Assembly: GCF_020687245.1 (NCBI RefSeq)
Contig: NZ_JAJEQG010000017.1
Location: 1-58,137, forward strand
Reading direction: 5' to 3'
Length of the DNA stretch: 58,137 nucleotides
From: Faecalibacterium longum CLA-AA-H243
GTDB lineage: Bacteria; Bacillota; Clostridia; Oscillospirales; Ruminococcaceae
How positions within the stretch are numbered: position 1 is the first letter of the stretch; every line of letters begins with the position of its first letter. The notes beneath the pieces are model-generated. The model searched no databases and was not told the DNA's origin. It saw only the letters and a program-made list of their open reading frames with translations. A program made the position numbers and the translations under genes. Below, piece by piece: positions 16,891 through 24,810 of the stretch.

Positions 16891-17832
16891 ATGAAGAAAG
16901 TTATATCCGTCCGTTTCAAGGACAACGGCAAGACCTATTATTTTGACCCCGCAGACACCCCCATCAAGACCGGCGACTATGTTATCGTCGAGACAGCCCG
17001 GGGCGTGGAGTGCGGCGAAGTGGTGCAGGGCGTGAAGGAGATCGCCGACTCCGCTGTCCCCAAGGCCCTCAAGCCCATCACCCGGATGGCCGACAGCGTG
17101 GATGTGCGCCGGATGCGCCAGAATCGTGAGGACGAAAAGCGCGCCTACCACACCTGCCAGGAGTGCATCGCCCGCCACGGGCTGGAAATGAAGCTGGTGG
17201 AGGCCGAATACACCCTCGACCGCTCCAAGATCATGTTCTATTTCACCGCCGATGGCCGTGTGGACTTCCGTGAGCTGGTCAAGGATCTGGCCGGCATCTT
17301 CCACACCCGCATCGAGCTGCGCCAGATCGGCGTGCGCGACGAGAGCAAGATGATAGGCGGTCTGGGCATCTGCGGCCAGCCCTTCTGCTGCAGCCGCTTC
17401 CTGAAAGACTTTCAGCCCGTCTCCATCAAGATGGCAAAAGAGCAGGGTCTTTCCCTCAACCCGACCAAGATCAGTGGTGCCTGCGGCCGCCTGATGTGCT
17501 GCCTGGCCTACGAGGAGAGCGCCTACGAGTACCTGAACAGCATCATGCCCATGGTGGGCAGCACCGTCCGCACACCAGACGGCCTCGGCACTGTGCTCGA
17601 GGTCAACCCCATCTCCGGCTATCTGCGGGTGCGCTGCGGCACCGAGGCCTTCGCGCCCCGGTACTATAAGGTGAGCGTCTGCGAGTATATCTCCGGCGGC
17701 AAGCGCGCACCCCGCCGCCCCGACCCGGACGACGATTATTCCGGCGTGCGCGACCCTGCCCCGGTGGTGGCTTCGGCCAACGCCAACGGCACCTCGTCCT
17801 GCCCCGGCTGCGGCAGAAAAGATAAAAAATAA
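16891..17832 (+). CDS. yaaT: PSP1 domain protein, YaaT-like
   Basis: A 313-residue cytoplasmic protein of the PSP1/YaaT family, known in Bacillus as part of a complex affecting phosphorelay and RNA turnover (Y-complex with RicA and RicF). The PSP1 domain lies in the first half (SVRFKDNGKTYYFDP..., FYFTADGRVDFRELVKDLAGIF). A Cys-rich segment follows (GGLGICGQPFCCSRFL..., KISGACGRLMCCLAYE), typical of Fe-S-associated family members. The start at 16891 follows AGAGGAAT. In Bacillus the order is holB-yaaT-yabA-trmN-rsmI. Here yaaT precedes trmN and rsmI, but yabA's place is taken by a ferredoxin and holB lies 5 kb downstream. Confidence 0.9.
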   Translation: MKKVISVRFKDNGKTYYFDPADTPIKTGDYVIVETARGVECGEVVQGVKEIADSAVPKALKPITRMADSVDVRRMRQNREDEKRAYHTCQECIARHGLEMKLVEAEYTLDRSKIMFYFTADGRVDFRELVKDLAGIFHTRIELRQIGVRDESKMIGGLGICGQPFCCSRFLKDFQPVSIKMAKEQGLSLNPTKISGACGRLMCCLAYEESAYEYLNSIMPMVGSTVRTPDGLGTVLEVNPISGYLRVRCGTEAFAPRYYKVSVCEYISGGKRAPRRPDPDDDYSGVRDPAPVVASANANGTSSCPGCGRKDKK

Positions 17833-17861
17833 GAGGCTGGAAATAGCGGGGTCTCTGAGCG

Positions 17862-18024
17862 GTTAGTCTGTTAAAACTAACTTTGCTTCGTGATTTTCGC
17901 CAAAAAACCTCTTCAAATTTCTCCAAAAGTTAGCCTGTGCTTTTGTGCAACCCACCAAAAAACGAAAAATTGCTTTTGGGCGGGTACGGTTAGTCTTGCC
18001 TTTTTGAAACGGCTTTGTTAGAAT
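17862..18024 (+). promoter_or_regulatory. Ferredoxin promoter with multiple GTTAG operator motifs
   Basis: Promoter: TTGCCT (17996-18001), a 17-bp spacer and TAGAAT (18019-18024). Candidate operators: the inverted repeat GTTAGT-N8-ACTAAC (17862-17881), AAAAGTTAGCCTG ending at 17937, and GGTTAGTCTTG (17988-17998) overlapping the -35. AAAGTTAGCCT is also found at the feoAB promoter. The remainder of this 290-bp gap is AT-rich without an ORF. Confidence 0.6.
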
Positions 18025-18122
18025 GCAGTCAAGGATACGATTTCCGAGGGGTCTGCCAGAGCCGTGCAGGGGCAGATTTCTTCATAAATACTGAGCACGG
18101 GGAGATAAAGGAGAGTTCTATT

Positions 18123-18293
18123 ATGGCACACAAGGTTTCTGACGCATGTGTTGGCTGCGGCGCTTGCGAGGGCGCTTGCCCCGTTGGTGCAGTCGCTGTT
18201 GAGGGCGGCGTTGCAGTTGTGAACGCAGACGCTTGCATCGATTGCGGCGCTTGCGAGGGTGCTTGCCCCACCGGTGCTATCACCGCTGAATAA
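18123..18293 (+). CDS. 2x[4Fe-4S] ferredoxin
   Basis: A 56-residue clostridial-type ferredoxin. Two Cys-x2-Cys-x2-Cys-x3-Cys-Pro clusters are visible (CVGCGACEGACP and CIDCGACEGACP), each binding one [4Fe-4S] centre. It is a soluble, low-potential electron carrier and a plausible electron acceptor for the pyruvate:ferredoxin oxidoreductase encoded at 29-33 kb. The start at 18123 follows AAAGGAG. It is a single-gene unit with its own promoter and terminator. GTTAG motifs around the promoter resemble those at feoAB, suggesting iron-responsive expression. Confidence 0.97.
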   Translation: MAHKVSDACVGCGACEGACPVGAVAVEGGVAVVNADACIDCGACEGACPTGAITAE

Positions 18294-18324
18294 TTTTTAG
18301 CAGATAGCGCGCGAATAACGCATC

Positions 18325-18365
18325 AAAAGCAGCAGACCTGCCAGGCGGGTCTGCTGCTTTTCTTT
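18325..18365 (+). terminator. Terminator of the ferredoxin gene
   Basis: Hairpin AAGCAGCAGACC...GGTCTGCTGCTT followed by TTCTTTC. Confidence 0.85.
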
Positions 18366-18426
18366 CTTGCATAATTTTTTCATCTTTCGGGACACAATAT
18401 TTTGTCGGAGGATTTCGGCTGGGCGT

Positions 18427-19107
18427 ATGGAACATTCTACCGAGATTTTGTATAATAAAACAGAAGTATACTGCTCCGCCGTCCACCGGTTCGGCTCGGA
18501 CGCGCTTTTGCTGGCCCGCTTCTGCGAGCCGCGGCGCAGCCAGAAGGCGGCAGACCTGTGCTCCGGCTGCGGCATCGTGAGCCTTGAGTGGCACGACCGG
18601 GGCCATCGCGGCCTCTGCGCCGCCGTGGAATTGCAGCCCGAGGCCAGTGCGCTCTTACAGGAGGCTGTGACCGCGCAGGGCATCGAGCACATCACCCCTT
18701 ATCTCACCGACCTGCGCACCTTCCGGGAAGGGGAGGGCCAGTTCGATGTCTGCGCCTGCAACCCGCCCTACTTTACCGCCGGGCCGCAGAGCACCGACGC
18801 GGGCCGTGCCACGGCCCGCCACGAGACGGACTGCACCCTCGAGGATGTCTGCGCCTGTGGTTTCCGCCTGCTGAAGGACGGCGGAAAGCTTTCCCTCTGC
18901 CATCGGCCCGAGCGTCTGGCCGAGGTGCTGGCTGTGCTGCGGGCGCACCGCCTCGAGCCGAAGCGTCTGGCCTTTGTGAAGAATAAGTCTGACGCCGCGC
19001 CGTGGCTTTTTCTTGTGGAAGCCCAGAAAAACCGCCGCACCGGCCTGCGCATCGAACCGGATGTGCTCATCACCGCCGGGGCGGCGATGTACGGAGAAGT
19101 AAAATAA
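18427..19107 (+). CDS. tRNA1(Val) adenine-N6 methyltransferase-like protein
   Basis: A 226-residue SAM-dependent methyltransferase of the TrmN6/YfiC (YabB) type. The opening TEVYCSAVHRFGSDALLLARF matches the family N-terminus. Motif I is ADLCSGCGIVSL and the catalytic motif is NPPY (in VCACNPPYFTAG), which marks amino-methylation of adenine. Family members methylate N6 of an adenosine in a tRNA anticodon loop; the exact substrate here is inferred. The start at 18427 is preferred, although its GGAGG lies about 15 bases upstream. It is followed 20 bp later by rsmI, as in Bacillus. Confidence 0.85.
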   Translation: MEHSTEILYNKTEVYCSAVHRFGSDALLLARFCEPRRSQKAADLCSGCGIVSLEWHDRGHRGLCAAVELQPEASALLQEAVTAQGIEHITPYLTDLRTFREGEGQFDVCACNPPYFTAGPQSTDAGRATARHETDCTLEDVCACGFRLLKDGGKLSLCHRPERLAEVLAVLRAHRLEPKRLAFVKNKSDAAPWLFLVEAQKNRRTGLRIEPDVLITAGAAMYGEVK

Positions 19108-19127
19108 CAACATCAGGGAGGTCAATC

Positions 19128-19979
19128 ATGGCCGGTATTCTTTATATCGTGGCAACCCCCATCGGCAATCTGGACGACATGCCGCCCCGCGTGGCCGCCA
19201 CCTTCGGCGCGGCGGACTTCGTGGCCGCCGAGGACACCCGCGTGACCATGCGGCTGCTGAACTATCTGGGCCTGAAAAAGCCGATGGTCAGCTACTACGA
19301 GCACGCATTGCAGAAGGGCGAGGGTATCCTGCGCCGCATTGAGGCGGGCGAGAACTGCGCCCTCTGCTCTGACGCCGGAATGCCCTGCGTCTCTGACCCG
19401 GGCGAGGTCATCGTGCGGGACGCGCTGGCCCGGGGCATCAAAGTCGTGCCTGTCCCGGCGGCGTCCGCCTGCGTGACAGCGCTGGCCGTCTCGGGCCAGG
19501 ACACCTCCCGCTGGGTGTTCGAGGGCTTCCTGCCTGTGAACCGGAAGCAGAAAAAAGAGCGTCTTGCTGAGCTTCTGGGTGAAAAGCGGACCGTCATCTT
19601 CTACGAAGCACCCCACAAGCTGCGCACGACGCTGGACGACCTCGTGAACGCCTTCGGCCCGGAGCGGAGCATCACCCTCTGCCGTGAGCTGACCAAGCTC
19701 CACGAAGAGATTTGGAAGACCACCCTCGGGGAGGCACAGGCCCACTACGCCGCCAACGAGCCGAGAGGCGAGTATGTTCTGGTCATGGCCGGTGCGCCAG
19801 CTTCCACAGAGCCGGAAGCAGAAATGACCCTCGAACAGGCCGCACAGCGCGCCCTCGAGCTGACCGGACAGGGCTTCGGCCCCACTGCCGCCGCCAAGGC
19901 CGCAGCCCAGGGGACGCCCTACTCCAAGAGCGAAGTATATAAGGCCCTGCTGACCATCCAGCAGCGCGACCCGGAATAA
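19128..19979 (+). CDS. rsmI: 16S rRNA (cytidine-1402-2'-O)-methyltransferase
   Basis: A 283-residue tetrapyrrole-methylase-fold enzyme that 2'-O-methylates C1402 in the 16S rRNA decoding centre. It begins with the family signature LYIVATPIGNLDDMPPRV, followed by AEDTRVTMRLLNYL, the SAM-binding region CSDAGMPCVSDPG and VPVPAASACVTAL, and FEGFLPVNRKQKKERL. The C-terminal part contains an RsmI-type helical domain. The start at 19128 follows AGGGAGG. It lies 20 bp after the trmN-like gene and 23 bp before the phosphodiesterase gene, within one plus-strand operon. Confidence 0.96.
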   Translation: MAGILYIVATPIGNLDDMPPRVAATFGAADFVAAEDTRVTMRLLNYLGLKKPMVSYYEHALQKGEGILRRIEAGENCALCSDAGMPCVSDPGEVIVRDALARGIKVVPVPAASACVTALAVSGQDTSRWVFEGFLPVNRKQKKERLAELLGEKRTVIFYEAPHKLRTTLDDLVNAFGPERSITLCRELTKLHEEIWKTTLGEAQAHYAANEPRGEYVLVMAGAPASTEPEAEMTLEQAAQRALELTGQGFGPTAAAKAAAQGTPYSKSEVYKALLTIQQRDPE

Positions 19980-20002
19980 AATTTGAGGAGGATCCTTTTC
20001 CC

Positions 20003-20494
20003 GTGACGAAACTTCTGATTTTGAGCGACAGCCACAACAGCCGTCTGGCCATCGAAAACATTCTGGCCGCCGAGGCGGACAGCATCGACGCGCTCATCTT
20101 TCTGGGCGACGGCCTGCGCGACCTCGAGCAGGCGCTCACCTTTTACCCCTCTCTGCGGGCCTATGCTGTAGCCGGAAACTGCGATTTCGGTGCGCTGGAG
20201 CCGCTGGACGGGCTTGCCGCCTTTGACGGGGTGGTCGTCTTCTACACCCACGGCCATATGTACGGGGTGAAATACGACCTCGACACGCTGGCTGACGCAG
20301 CCGCAGCCCGGGGCGCGAACGTCGCCCTCTTCGGTCACACCCACATCCCGGTGGCAGAAGAGCGGGGCGGGGTGTTCCTGTTCAACCCCGGCTCCTGCGG
20401 CCGGTGCTACACCGGCCCCAACACCTACGGCATCCTGACCCTTGCCGACGGCAAGGTGGTCAGCCACGAGCACAAAGAGGTACCCAAAGCATGA
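20003..20494 (+). CDS. YfcE/MJ0936-type metallophosphodiesterase
   Basis: A 163-residue calcineurin-like phosphoesterase. The metal-binding motifs appear in order: SDSHN (D-x-H), GDG, GNCD (GNxD), THGH and GHTH. Members of this small-domain family cleave model phosphodiesters with Mn2+; the physiological substrate is generally unknown. The start is a GTG at 20003 preceded by GAGGAGGA. Its stop overlaps the start of birA in an ATGA arrangement, so the two are translationally coupled. Confidence 0.9.
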   Translation: MTKLLILSDSHNSRLAIENILAAEADSIDALIFLGDGLRDLEQALTFYPSLRAYAVAGNCDFGALEPLDGLAAFDGVVVFYTHGHMYGVKYDLDTLADAAAARGANVALFGHTHIPVAEERGGVFLFNPGSCGRCYTGPNTYGILTLADGKVVSHEHKEVPKA

Positions 20495-21258
20495 GCATCA
20501 ACGAGGTGCGCTGGCTGTCCGAGTGCGGCAGCACCAACGCTTACGCAAAAGAGCATTTTGAAGAGTTCGGCCCGGTGGGCGCGGTATACACCACCAATCA
20601 GACCGCAGGCCGGGGCCGTCTTGGCCGCAGCTGGGTGAACGCCGAGGGCCGCGCCCTCTATTATACGGCGGTCATCCGGGAGCCTCTGGCCCAGCCTGCC
20701 ACCCTGCCGCTGCTGGCAAGCCTTGCCGTCCGCGATCAGCTGGCCCAGCGCTACGGCGTGGACTGCCAGATAAAATGGCCCAATGACCTGCTGCTGAACG
20801 GCAAAAAGATCGTGGGCATCCTCTGCGAGAGCGTCAGCTACGGCTACCAGATGCAGGGCCGGGGCATCGTCTGCGGTATCGGCATCAATCTGGCACAGCC
20901 CCAGAGCTATTTCGACGCCGCAAACCTGCCCAACGGCACCTCCCTCGAATTGCAGGGCGCGAAAGTGGACCTTGCCGCCGACCCCCAGTGGCTGGCCGAG
21001 GCGCTGACGGACTTCGGCTTTGACCGTCCGCTCTACACCTTCGCGCGGGAGGGCTTCGCTCCCTTCCGGGACGAGTACAAGGCGGCCTGCGTCAACCTGG
21101 GCCGCCACGTCACCTTCGATTTGCCGGGCGGCGGCACAGGCAGCGGCACAGCCATCGACGTGGACGCCGACGGCCAGCTCATCGTCCGCACCGACAGCGG
21201 CGAGGAGAAGGTCTTCACCGGCGAAGTCTCCGTCCACGGCATCTACGGGGCCGTATAA
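20491..21258 (+). CDS. birA: Biotin--[acetyl-CoA-carboxylase] ligase
   Basis: A 255-residue biotin protein ligase. Catalytic hallmarks are present: STNAYAK, the adenylate-binding loop GRGRLGRSW near residue 49, and the KWPNDLLLNGKKIVGIL segment. A small SH3-like C-terminal domain follows. It lacks the N-terminal DNA-binding domain of E. coli-type BirA, so it should attach biotin without acting as a repressor. The ATG overlaps the phosphodiesterase stop by 4 bp. It is the last gene before a terminator and the DnaA-box cluster. Confidence 0.95.
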   Translation: MSINEVRWLSECGSTNAYAKEHFEEFGPVGAVYTTNQTAGRGRLGRSWVNAEGRALYYTAVIREPLAQPATLPLLASLAVRDQLAQRYGVDCQIKWPNDLLLNGKKIVGILCESVSYGYQMQGRGIVCGIGINLAQPQSYFDAANLPNGTSLELQGAKVDLAADPQWLAEALTDFGFDRPLYTFAREGFAPFRDEYKAACVNLGRHVTFDLPGGGTGSGTAIDVDADGQLIVRTDSGEEKVFTGEVSVHGIYGAV

Positions 21259-21273
21259 ATTTTCCAGCATTCC

Positions 21274-21313
21274 AGCGCCTCTGCGGGCCGTCCGGCCCCG
21301 GGGGCGCTTTTCT
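21274..21313 (+). terminator. Terminator of the trmN-birA operon
   Basis: GC-rich hairpin AGCGCC...GGGCGCT, with inner GGGCC/GGCCC pairing, followed by TTTTC. Confidence 0.75.
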
Positions 21314-21330
21314 TTCCTCCCTGCAAAGTT

Positions 21331-21670
21331 TGTGGAAAACTCGGGTTTTCCCACGGTTTTCCACACATGGTTTTTGCCGGGCAGCGTTTGTGGAAAACTC
21401 CTGCGCCAAAAATTCCAGAGGGGAGAGGCGCTTTTGCCCCAAGCGCGAAACGCCGCAGAAAATAAATTTTTGGCCTCGACTTTCTTTTCAAAAAAAGGCT
21501 CTTCGACCCCTTTTCTCTCCAGATTTTCCCTCTTTTCCCGTTTTGGAATACATCGTGTATAACCCAAAACTCAATTTTCTGTGGAAAACTCGGTGGAAAA
21601 AGTGGAAAACACTGTGGGAAGCCCTACTTCTTTTTCACAAAATCGGTGGAAAACCCAGTGGAAAAAGTTA
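21331..21670. repeat. Cluster of DnaA boxes in the birA-rhomboid gap
   Basis: Five exact matches to the DnaA-box consensus TTWTNCACA on either strand: 21331-21339, 21357-21365, 21389-21397, 21580-21588 and 21631-21639. Several one-mismatch copies of GTGGAAAA lie between 21592 and 21667. The gap 21259-21835 holds no gene. The same TTTTCCACA form occurs at the presumed origin around dnaA, 23-25 kb away. Confidence 0.7.
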
Positions 21671-21835
21671 AAAAATCATTCCAGATGGGATACTCTTCCG
21701 ATAACCGCCCCAAAATGGAGCCCCGCACTTCCCACGGATTTTCTTGAATGAGCCGGGCAAACATGATACAATGAAAGACAGAAAATGGCCCCGGACATGG
21801 GCCGCAAAAATTTCTTTTCACGGAGGCGTCTGCCT

Positions 21836-22477
21836 ATGAACTGGATCTCCCGCCTTGAGCGGAAATACGGCCGCTTTTGCATCCCCAACCTCATCTCTAT
21901 CATCGTAGGTGGACAGATTTTAGTCTACGCCATCGAACTGTTCGTCAACCAATTCATCTCAGTCTATCTCGGCCTGAGCCGGAGCCTGCTGCTGATGGGG
22001 CAGGTGTGGCGGCTCATCACCTTCGTCTTTATCCCGTTTTCGGGGGGCGGGCCGCTGAGCGTCATCCTCGGCATCTACTTCACATGGTTCATCGGCACGG
22101 CGCTGGAAAAGGAGTGGGGCGATTTCCGCTTCAACCTCTACTTCCTGCTGGGGATGATCGGCACCGCGCTGGGCTGTCTCGTCACCGGCATCCCTGCCGA
22201 CACCTACTGCCTGTCGCTGTCGTTGCTGCTGGCTTTCGCCATGCTCTACCCCGAGGTGCAGGTGCTGCTGTTCTTCGTCATCCCGGTAAGGGTGAAGTAT
22301 TTCGGTCTCTTCGCCGCTGCCATGTGGCTGTTCAGCTTCCTGACTGCCGGGTGGCTGTATAAGGTGAGCTATCTGCTGAGTATGCTGGGATTTGCGCTCT
22401 TCTTCGGGCCGCAGGCACTGCGCAGCGTCCGGGCGTGGATACGTCGGGAGCAGTGGAAGCGGAAGAACCGGAGGTGA
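21836..22477 (+). CDS. Rhomboid-like membrane protein, probably non-catalytic
   Basis: A 213-residue polytopic membrane protein with about six hydrophobic helices. The loop VWRLITFVFIPF and the segment FTWFIGTALEKEWGDFRFNLYFLLGM resemble the L1-TM2 region of the rhomboid intramembrane protease fold. The catalytic Gly-x-Ser motif is not present; the equivalent region reads GTALGCLVTG, and the partner His is not evident. It is therefore likely a rhomboid pseudoprotease (Derlin-like), with unknown function. The start at 21836 follows GGAGGCG. It ends 7 bp before holB and is probably co-transcribed with it. Confidence 0.7.
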   Translation: MNWISRLERKYGRFCIPNLISIIVGGQILVYAIELFVNQFISVYLGLSRSLLLMGQVWRLITFVFIPFSGGGPLSVILGIYFTWFIGTALEKEWGDFRFNLYFLLGMIGTALGCLVTGIPADTYCLSLSLLLAFAMLYPEVQVLLFFVIPVRVKYFGLFAAAMWLFSFLTAGWLYKVSYLLSMLGFALFFGPQALRSVRAWIRREQWKRKNRR

Positions 22478-22484
22478 GCCGCTC

Positions 22485-23444
22485 ATGATGATAGACCGCC
22501 TTGCGGGCAATGCGGCCCTGAAAGACAGCGTCCGCCTGATGCTGGGCAGCAGCCGCCTGACCCACAGCGTGTTATTGGTGGGCGAGACGGGCCTGGGCGC
22601 GGGCTACGCGGCCCGGTGCGTGGCGGCAGACTATCTTTACCCGGCAGGCGGCGCACCTGCTGAGGCCCTTCTGCGGGGCGAATGCTGCCGTGCCGTGGGC
22701 AAAGCCGGTGACCGCGACAGCGGCCGCATCGAGACCGGCGTGGTACGGGAGGCCATCTCCGTCACCGGCATGGGCTCGGGCGGGCGGTATCTCGTCAGTC
22801 AGGTCAAGGCCATGCGCACCGAAATTTTCAATACCAGCCTCTCCGCCGAGGGCCGCGCCGTCCTGCTCTACCATGTGGAGCGGATGAACGAGGAATCCGC
22901 CAACGCCTTGCTGAAGGTGATGGAGGAGCCGCCGGAAGGCGTGCTCTTCCTGCTGACGGCAGACTCGCTGGCCGGTGTGCTGCCCACCATCCGCAGCCGC
23001 TGCGTCAGCTTCGCCGTGGCCCCGGTCAGCCCCGAGGAATGCGCCCAGTGGTGCATCGGGCAGGGCGTGGACAAAAAGCAGGCCCGGCTCTACAGTGAGC
23101 TGTTCGACGGCCACATCGGCACAGTGCTTGCCGCCGCCCGGGACGACGCCCGCCGGGAACAGGTGGAAAAGGCCCTGACGCTGGCCAAGGCCGCGGCGGC
23201 TCACGACAGCTATGCCGCCGCCGTCCTACTGGCCGGGTACGAGAAGGACAAGGCCGCAGCAGCGGCCCTGCTGGGCGATTTCCGGGCCGTGGCCGCCGCC
23301 GGACTCCGGGGATGTACCAGCACCCCTCTGACGGCTGACGCCGCCCGCCGCGCCCTCTCGCTGGCCGATGCGGCCATTCAGCGGCTCGCCGCGCAGGTAA
23401 ACCCCAAAATCACTCTTTCCGTTCTTGCAGCGAAGCTTGGATAA
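22485..23444 (+). CDS. holB: DNA polymerase III, delta' subunit
   Basis: A 319-residue clamp-loader subunit. It has the AAA+ delta' layout: DRLAGNAALKDSVRLML at the N-terminus, a degenerate P-loop (LLVGETGLGAGYAA, without GKT), the sensor segment NEESANALLKVMEEPPE, and LPTIRSRCVSFAVAP, the SRC motif. It cooperates with DnaX and delta to load the beta clamp (dnaN at 43.7-44.8 kb). The Cys pattern of the zinc module is reduced. The start at 22485 follows GGAGGTGAG; a second ATG is the next codon. It ends at a bidirectional terminator. Confidence 0.92.
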   Translation: MMIDRLAGNAALKDSVRLMLGSSRLTHSVLLVGETGLGAGYAARCVAADYLYPAGGAPAEALLRGECCRAVGKAGDRDSGRIETGVVREAISVTGMGSGGRYLVSQVKAMRTEIFNTSLSAEGRAVLLYHVERMNEESANALLKVMEEPPEGVLFLLTADSLAGVLPTIRSRCVSFAVAPVSPEECAQWCIGQGVDKKQARLYSELFDGHIGTVLAAARDDARREQVEKALTLAKAAAAHDSYAAAVLLAGYEKDKAAAAALLGDFRAVAAAGLRGCTSTPLTADAARRALSLADAAIQRLAAQVNPKITLSVLAAKLG

Positions 23445-23445
23445 A

Positions 23446-23475
23446 GCAAAAGCTCCCCTTCCGGGGAGCTTTTAC
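23446..23475. terminator. Bidirectional terminator
   Basis: Hairpin AAAAGCTCCCC-TT-CCGGGGAGCTTTT between convergent holB and the carboxypeptidase operon. Confidence 0.85.
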
Positions 23476-23493
23476 TATTGCTATTTGATTCTA

Positions 23494-24783
23494 TTATCTT
23501 TTGCGGGACCGACTCCGCCGCCGCAGGTTCAGCGAACCGCCGCCGGCCACCATCGTCAGGAAGCCCAGCACGATGAGGATGCCGATGAGCGCGGCCATGA
23601 GAAGAAGAGTCGTTTTGGCGTCGGTGCGAAAGTCCGACACATATTCTTTGTGGGTCACAAGGTCCACCGTTCCCATCTCGTAGCCGTCGAGGTAGACGGT
23701 GGCCGTACCAAGCACAGCACCCTCCTTGACGGTGGCCGAAGTGCTCTCCGGCACCGAGAACTCGAAGGTCACTTCATCGTCGGCGTGGCCGTAGCCGCTG
23801 AGGCCGCTGGCGGCGTAGAGCTCCACGGCTTCCTCCGTGCGGCACTTGGTCAGCGGGACGGTGGTGAGCACCGTCTCCGTGTCCACGAGCTGACGGTCAG
23901 AAAAGCTCGAGAAAGCCCAGTCCAGAATCTCCGCACACTCGCGGTAGATGTTGTTCATATCACTACCCAACACCACGAGGCCGTAGGTGTGGCCGTCCTG
24001 CTGGGCAAAGGTGACGAAGCACCGGCCTGCGAGGGTAGTAAAGCCGGTCTTCATGCCCCGGACATAGTCGCGGTGATAGGCATACTCCGGGTCCAGCATG
24101 AGGTTGGTGGACTTGATGCTCCGCTCGTTCTGGTGCAGGTTCGTGGCGGGCAACGTATAGGTGAGGGTGTTCGCGGCCTGCATATAGGTCTCGTTAGCGT
24201 AGCAGGCAGCGGCAATTTTTGCAAGGTCCTCTGCCGTGGAGACGTTGCCGTAGTCGTACAGGCCGTGGACGCAGGTGAAGGTGGTGTCCATGCAGCCCAG
24301 CTCCTTGGCGCGGGCGTTCATCTGGGCCACAAAGGCCGTCAGGTCGCCGCCCGAGACGTCGCTGGCGATGACGCTGGCCGCGTCGTTGGCGCTGGCCACC
24401 AGCAGACCGTAGAGCAGGTCGATGCGGCGCACCGTCTCGCCGATGCGGAGGTTCATGGTGGAGCCGTTGGCGTTCTGGATGTCCTTGAACTCCTGGGTCA
24501 GGCTGGTGGGGATGGTGATCTCAGCGTTCATGTCTTTGCCGCTCTCGAGGAAGAGCAGAGCCGTCATCATCTTGGTGAGGCTGGCGATGTAGCGCTGCTG
24601 GTCAGAGTTCTGCCTGAGGATGGGCTTGCCGGTATCCAGATTGAAGAGATAGACCGACTCGGCGTCGCTGGCCGTCTGGATGGGCATCTGATAAGCGGCA
24701 AACCCGGGCAGGGCGGCGCAGATCATCAGCACCAGCGTGAGCAGCAGCGCCGTGCTCCGGCGCAGGAAGGTGGGTCGATTCAT
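23494..24783 (-). CDS. D-alanyl-D-alanine carboxypeptidase, membrane-anchored
   Basis: A 429-residue low-molecular-weight penicillin-binding protein that trims the terminal D-Ala from peptidoglycan stem peptides. It has a signal peptide (about 1-30) and the active-site motifs S68-L-T-K71, S131-A-N133 and K245-T-G247. A beta-rich C-terminal domain follows, then a transmembrane helix (about 395-420) and the basic tail RRRSRSRKR. The start at 24783 follows AAGGAGG. It is the second gene of a two-gene operon. The upstream paralogue has its catalytic motifs at nearly identical positions but lacks the C-terminal domain and anchor. Confidence 0.93.
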   Translation of the reverse strand: MNRPTFLRRSTALLLTLVLMICAALPGFAAYQMPIQTASDAESVYLFNLDTGKPILRQNSDQQRYIASLTKMMTALLFLESGKDMNAEITIPTSLTQEFKDIQNANGSTMNLRIGETVRRIDLLYGLLVASANDAASVIASDVSGGDLTAFVAQMNARAKELGCMDTTFTCVHGLYDYGNVSTAEDLAKIAAACYANETYMQAANTLTYTLPATNLHQNERSIKSTNLMLDPEYAYHRDYVRGMKTGFTTLAGRCFVTFAQQDGHTYGLVVLGSDMNNIYRECAEILDWAFSSFSDRQLVDTETVLTTVPLTKCRTEEAVELYAASGLSGYGHADDEVTFEFSVPESTSATVKEGAVLGTATVYLDGYEMGTVDLVTHKEYVSDFRTDAKTTLLLMAALIGILIVLGFLTMVAGGGSLNLRRRSRSRKR

Positions 24784-24810
24784 AGGCTTGTCCTCCTTAA
24801 CATTCAAACA

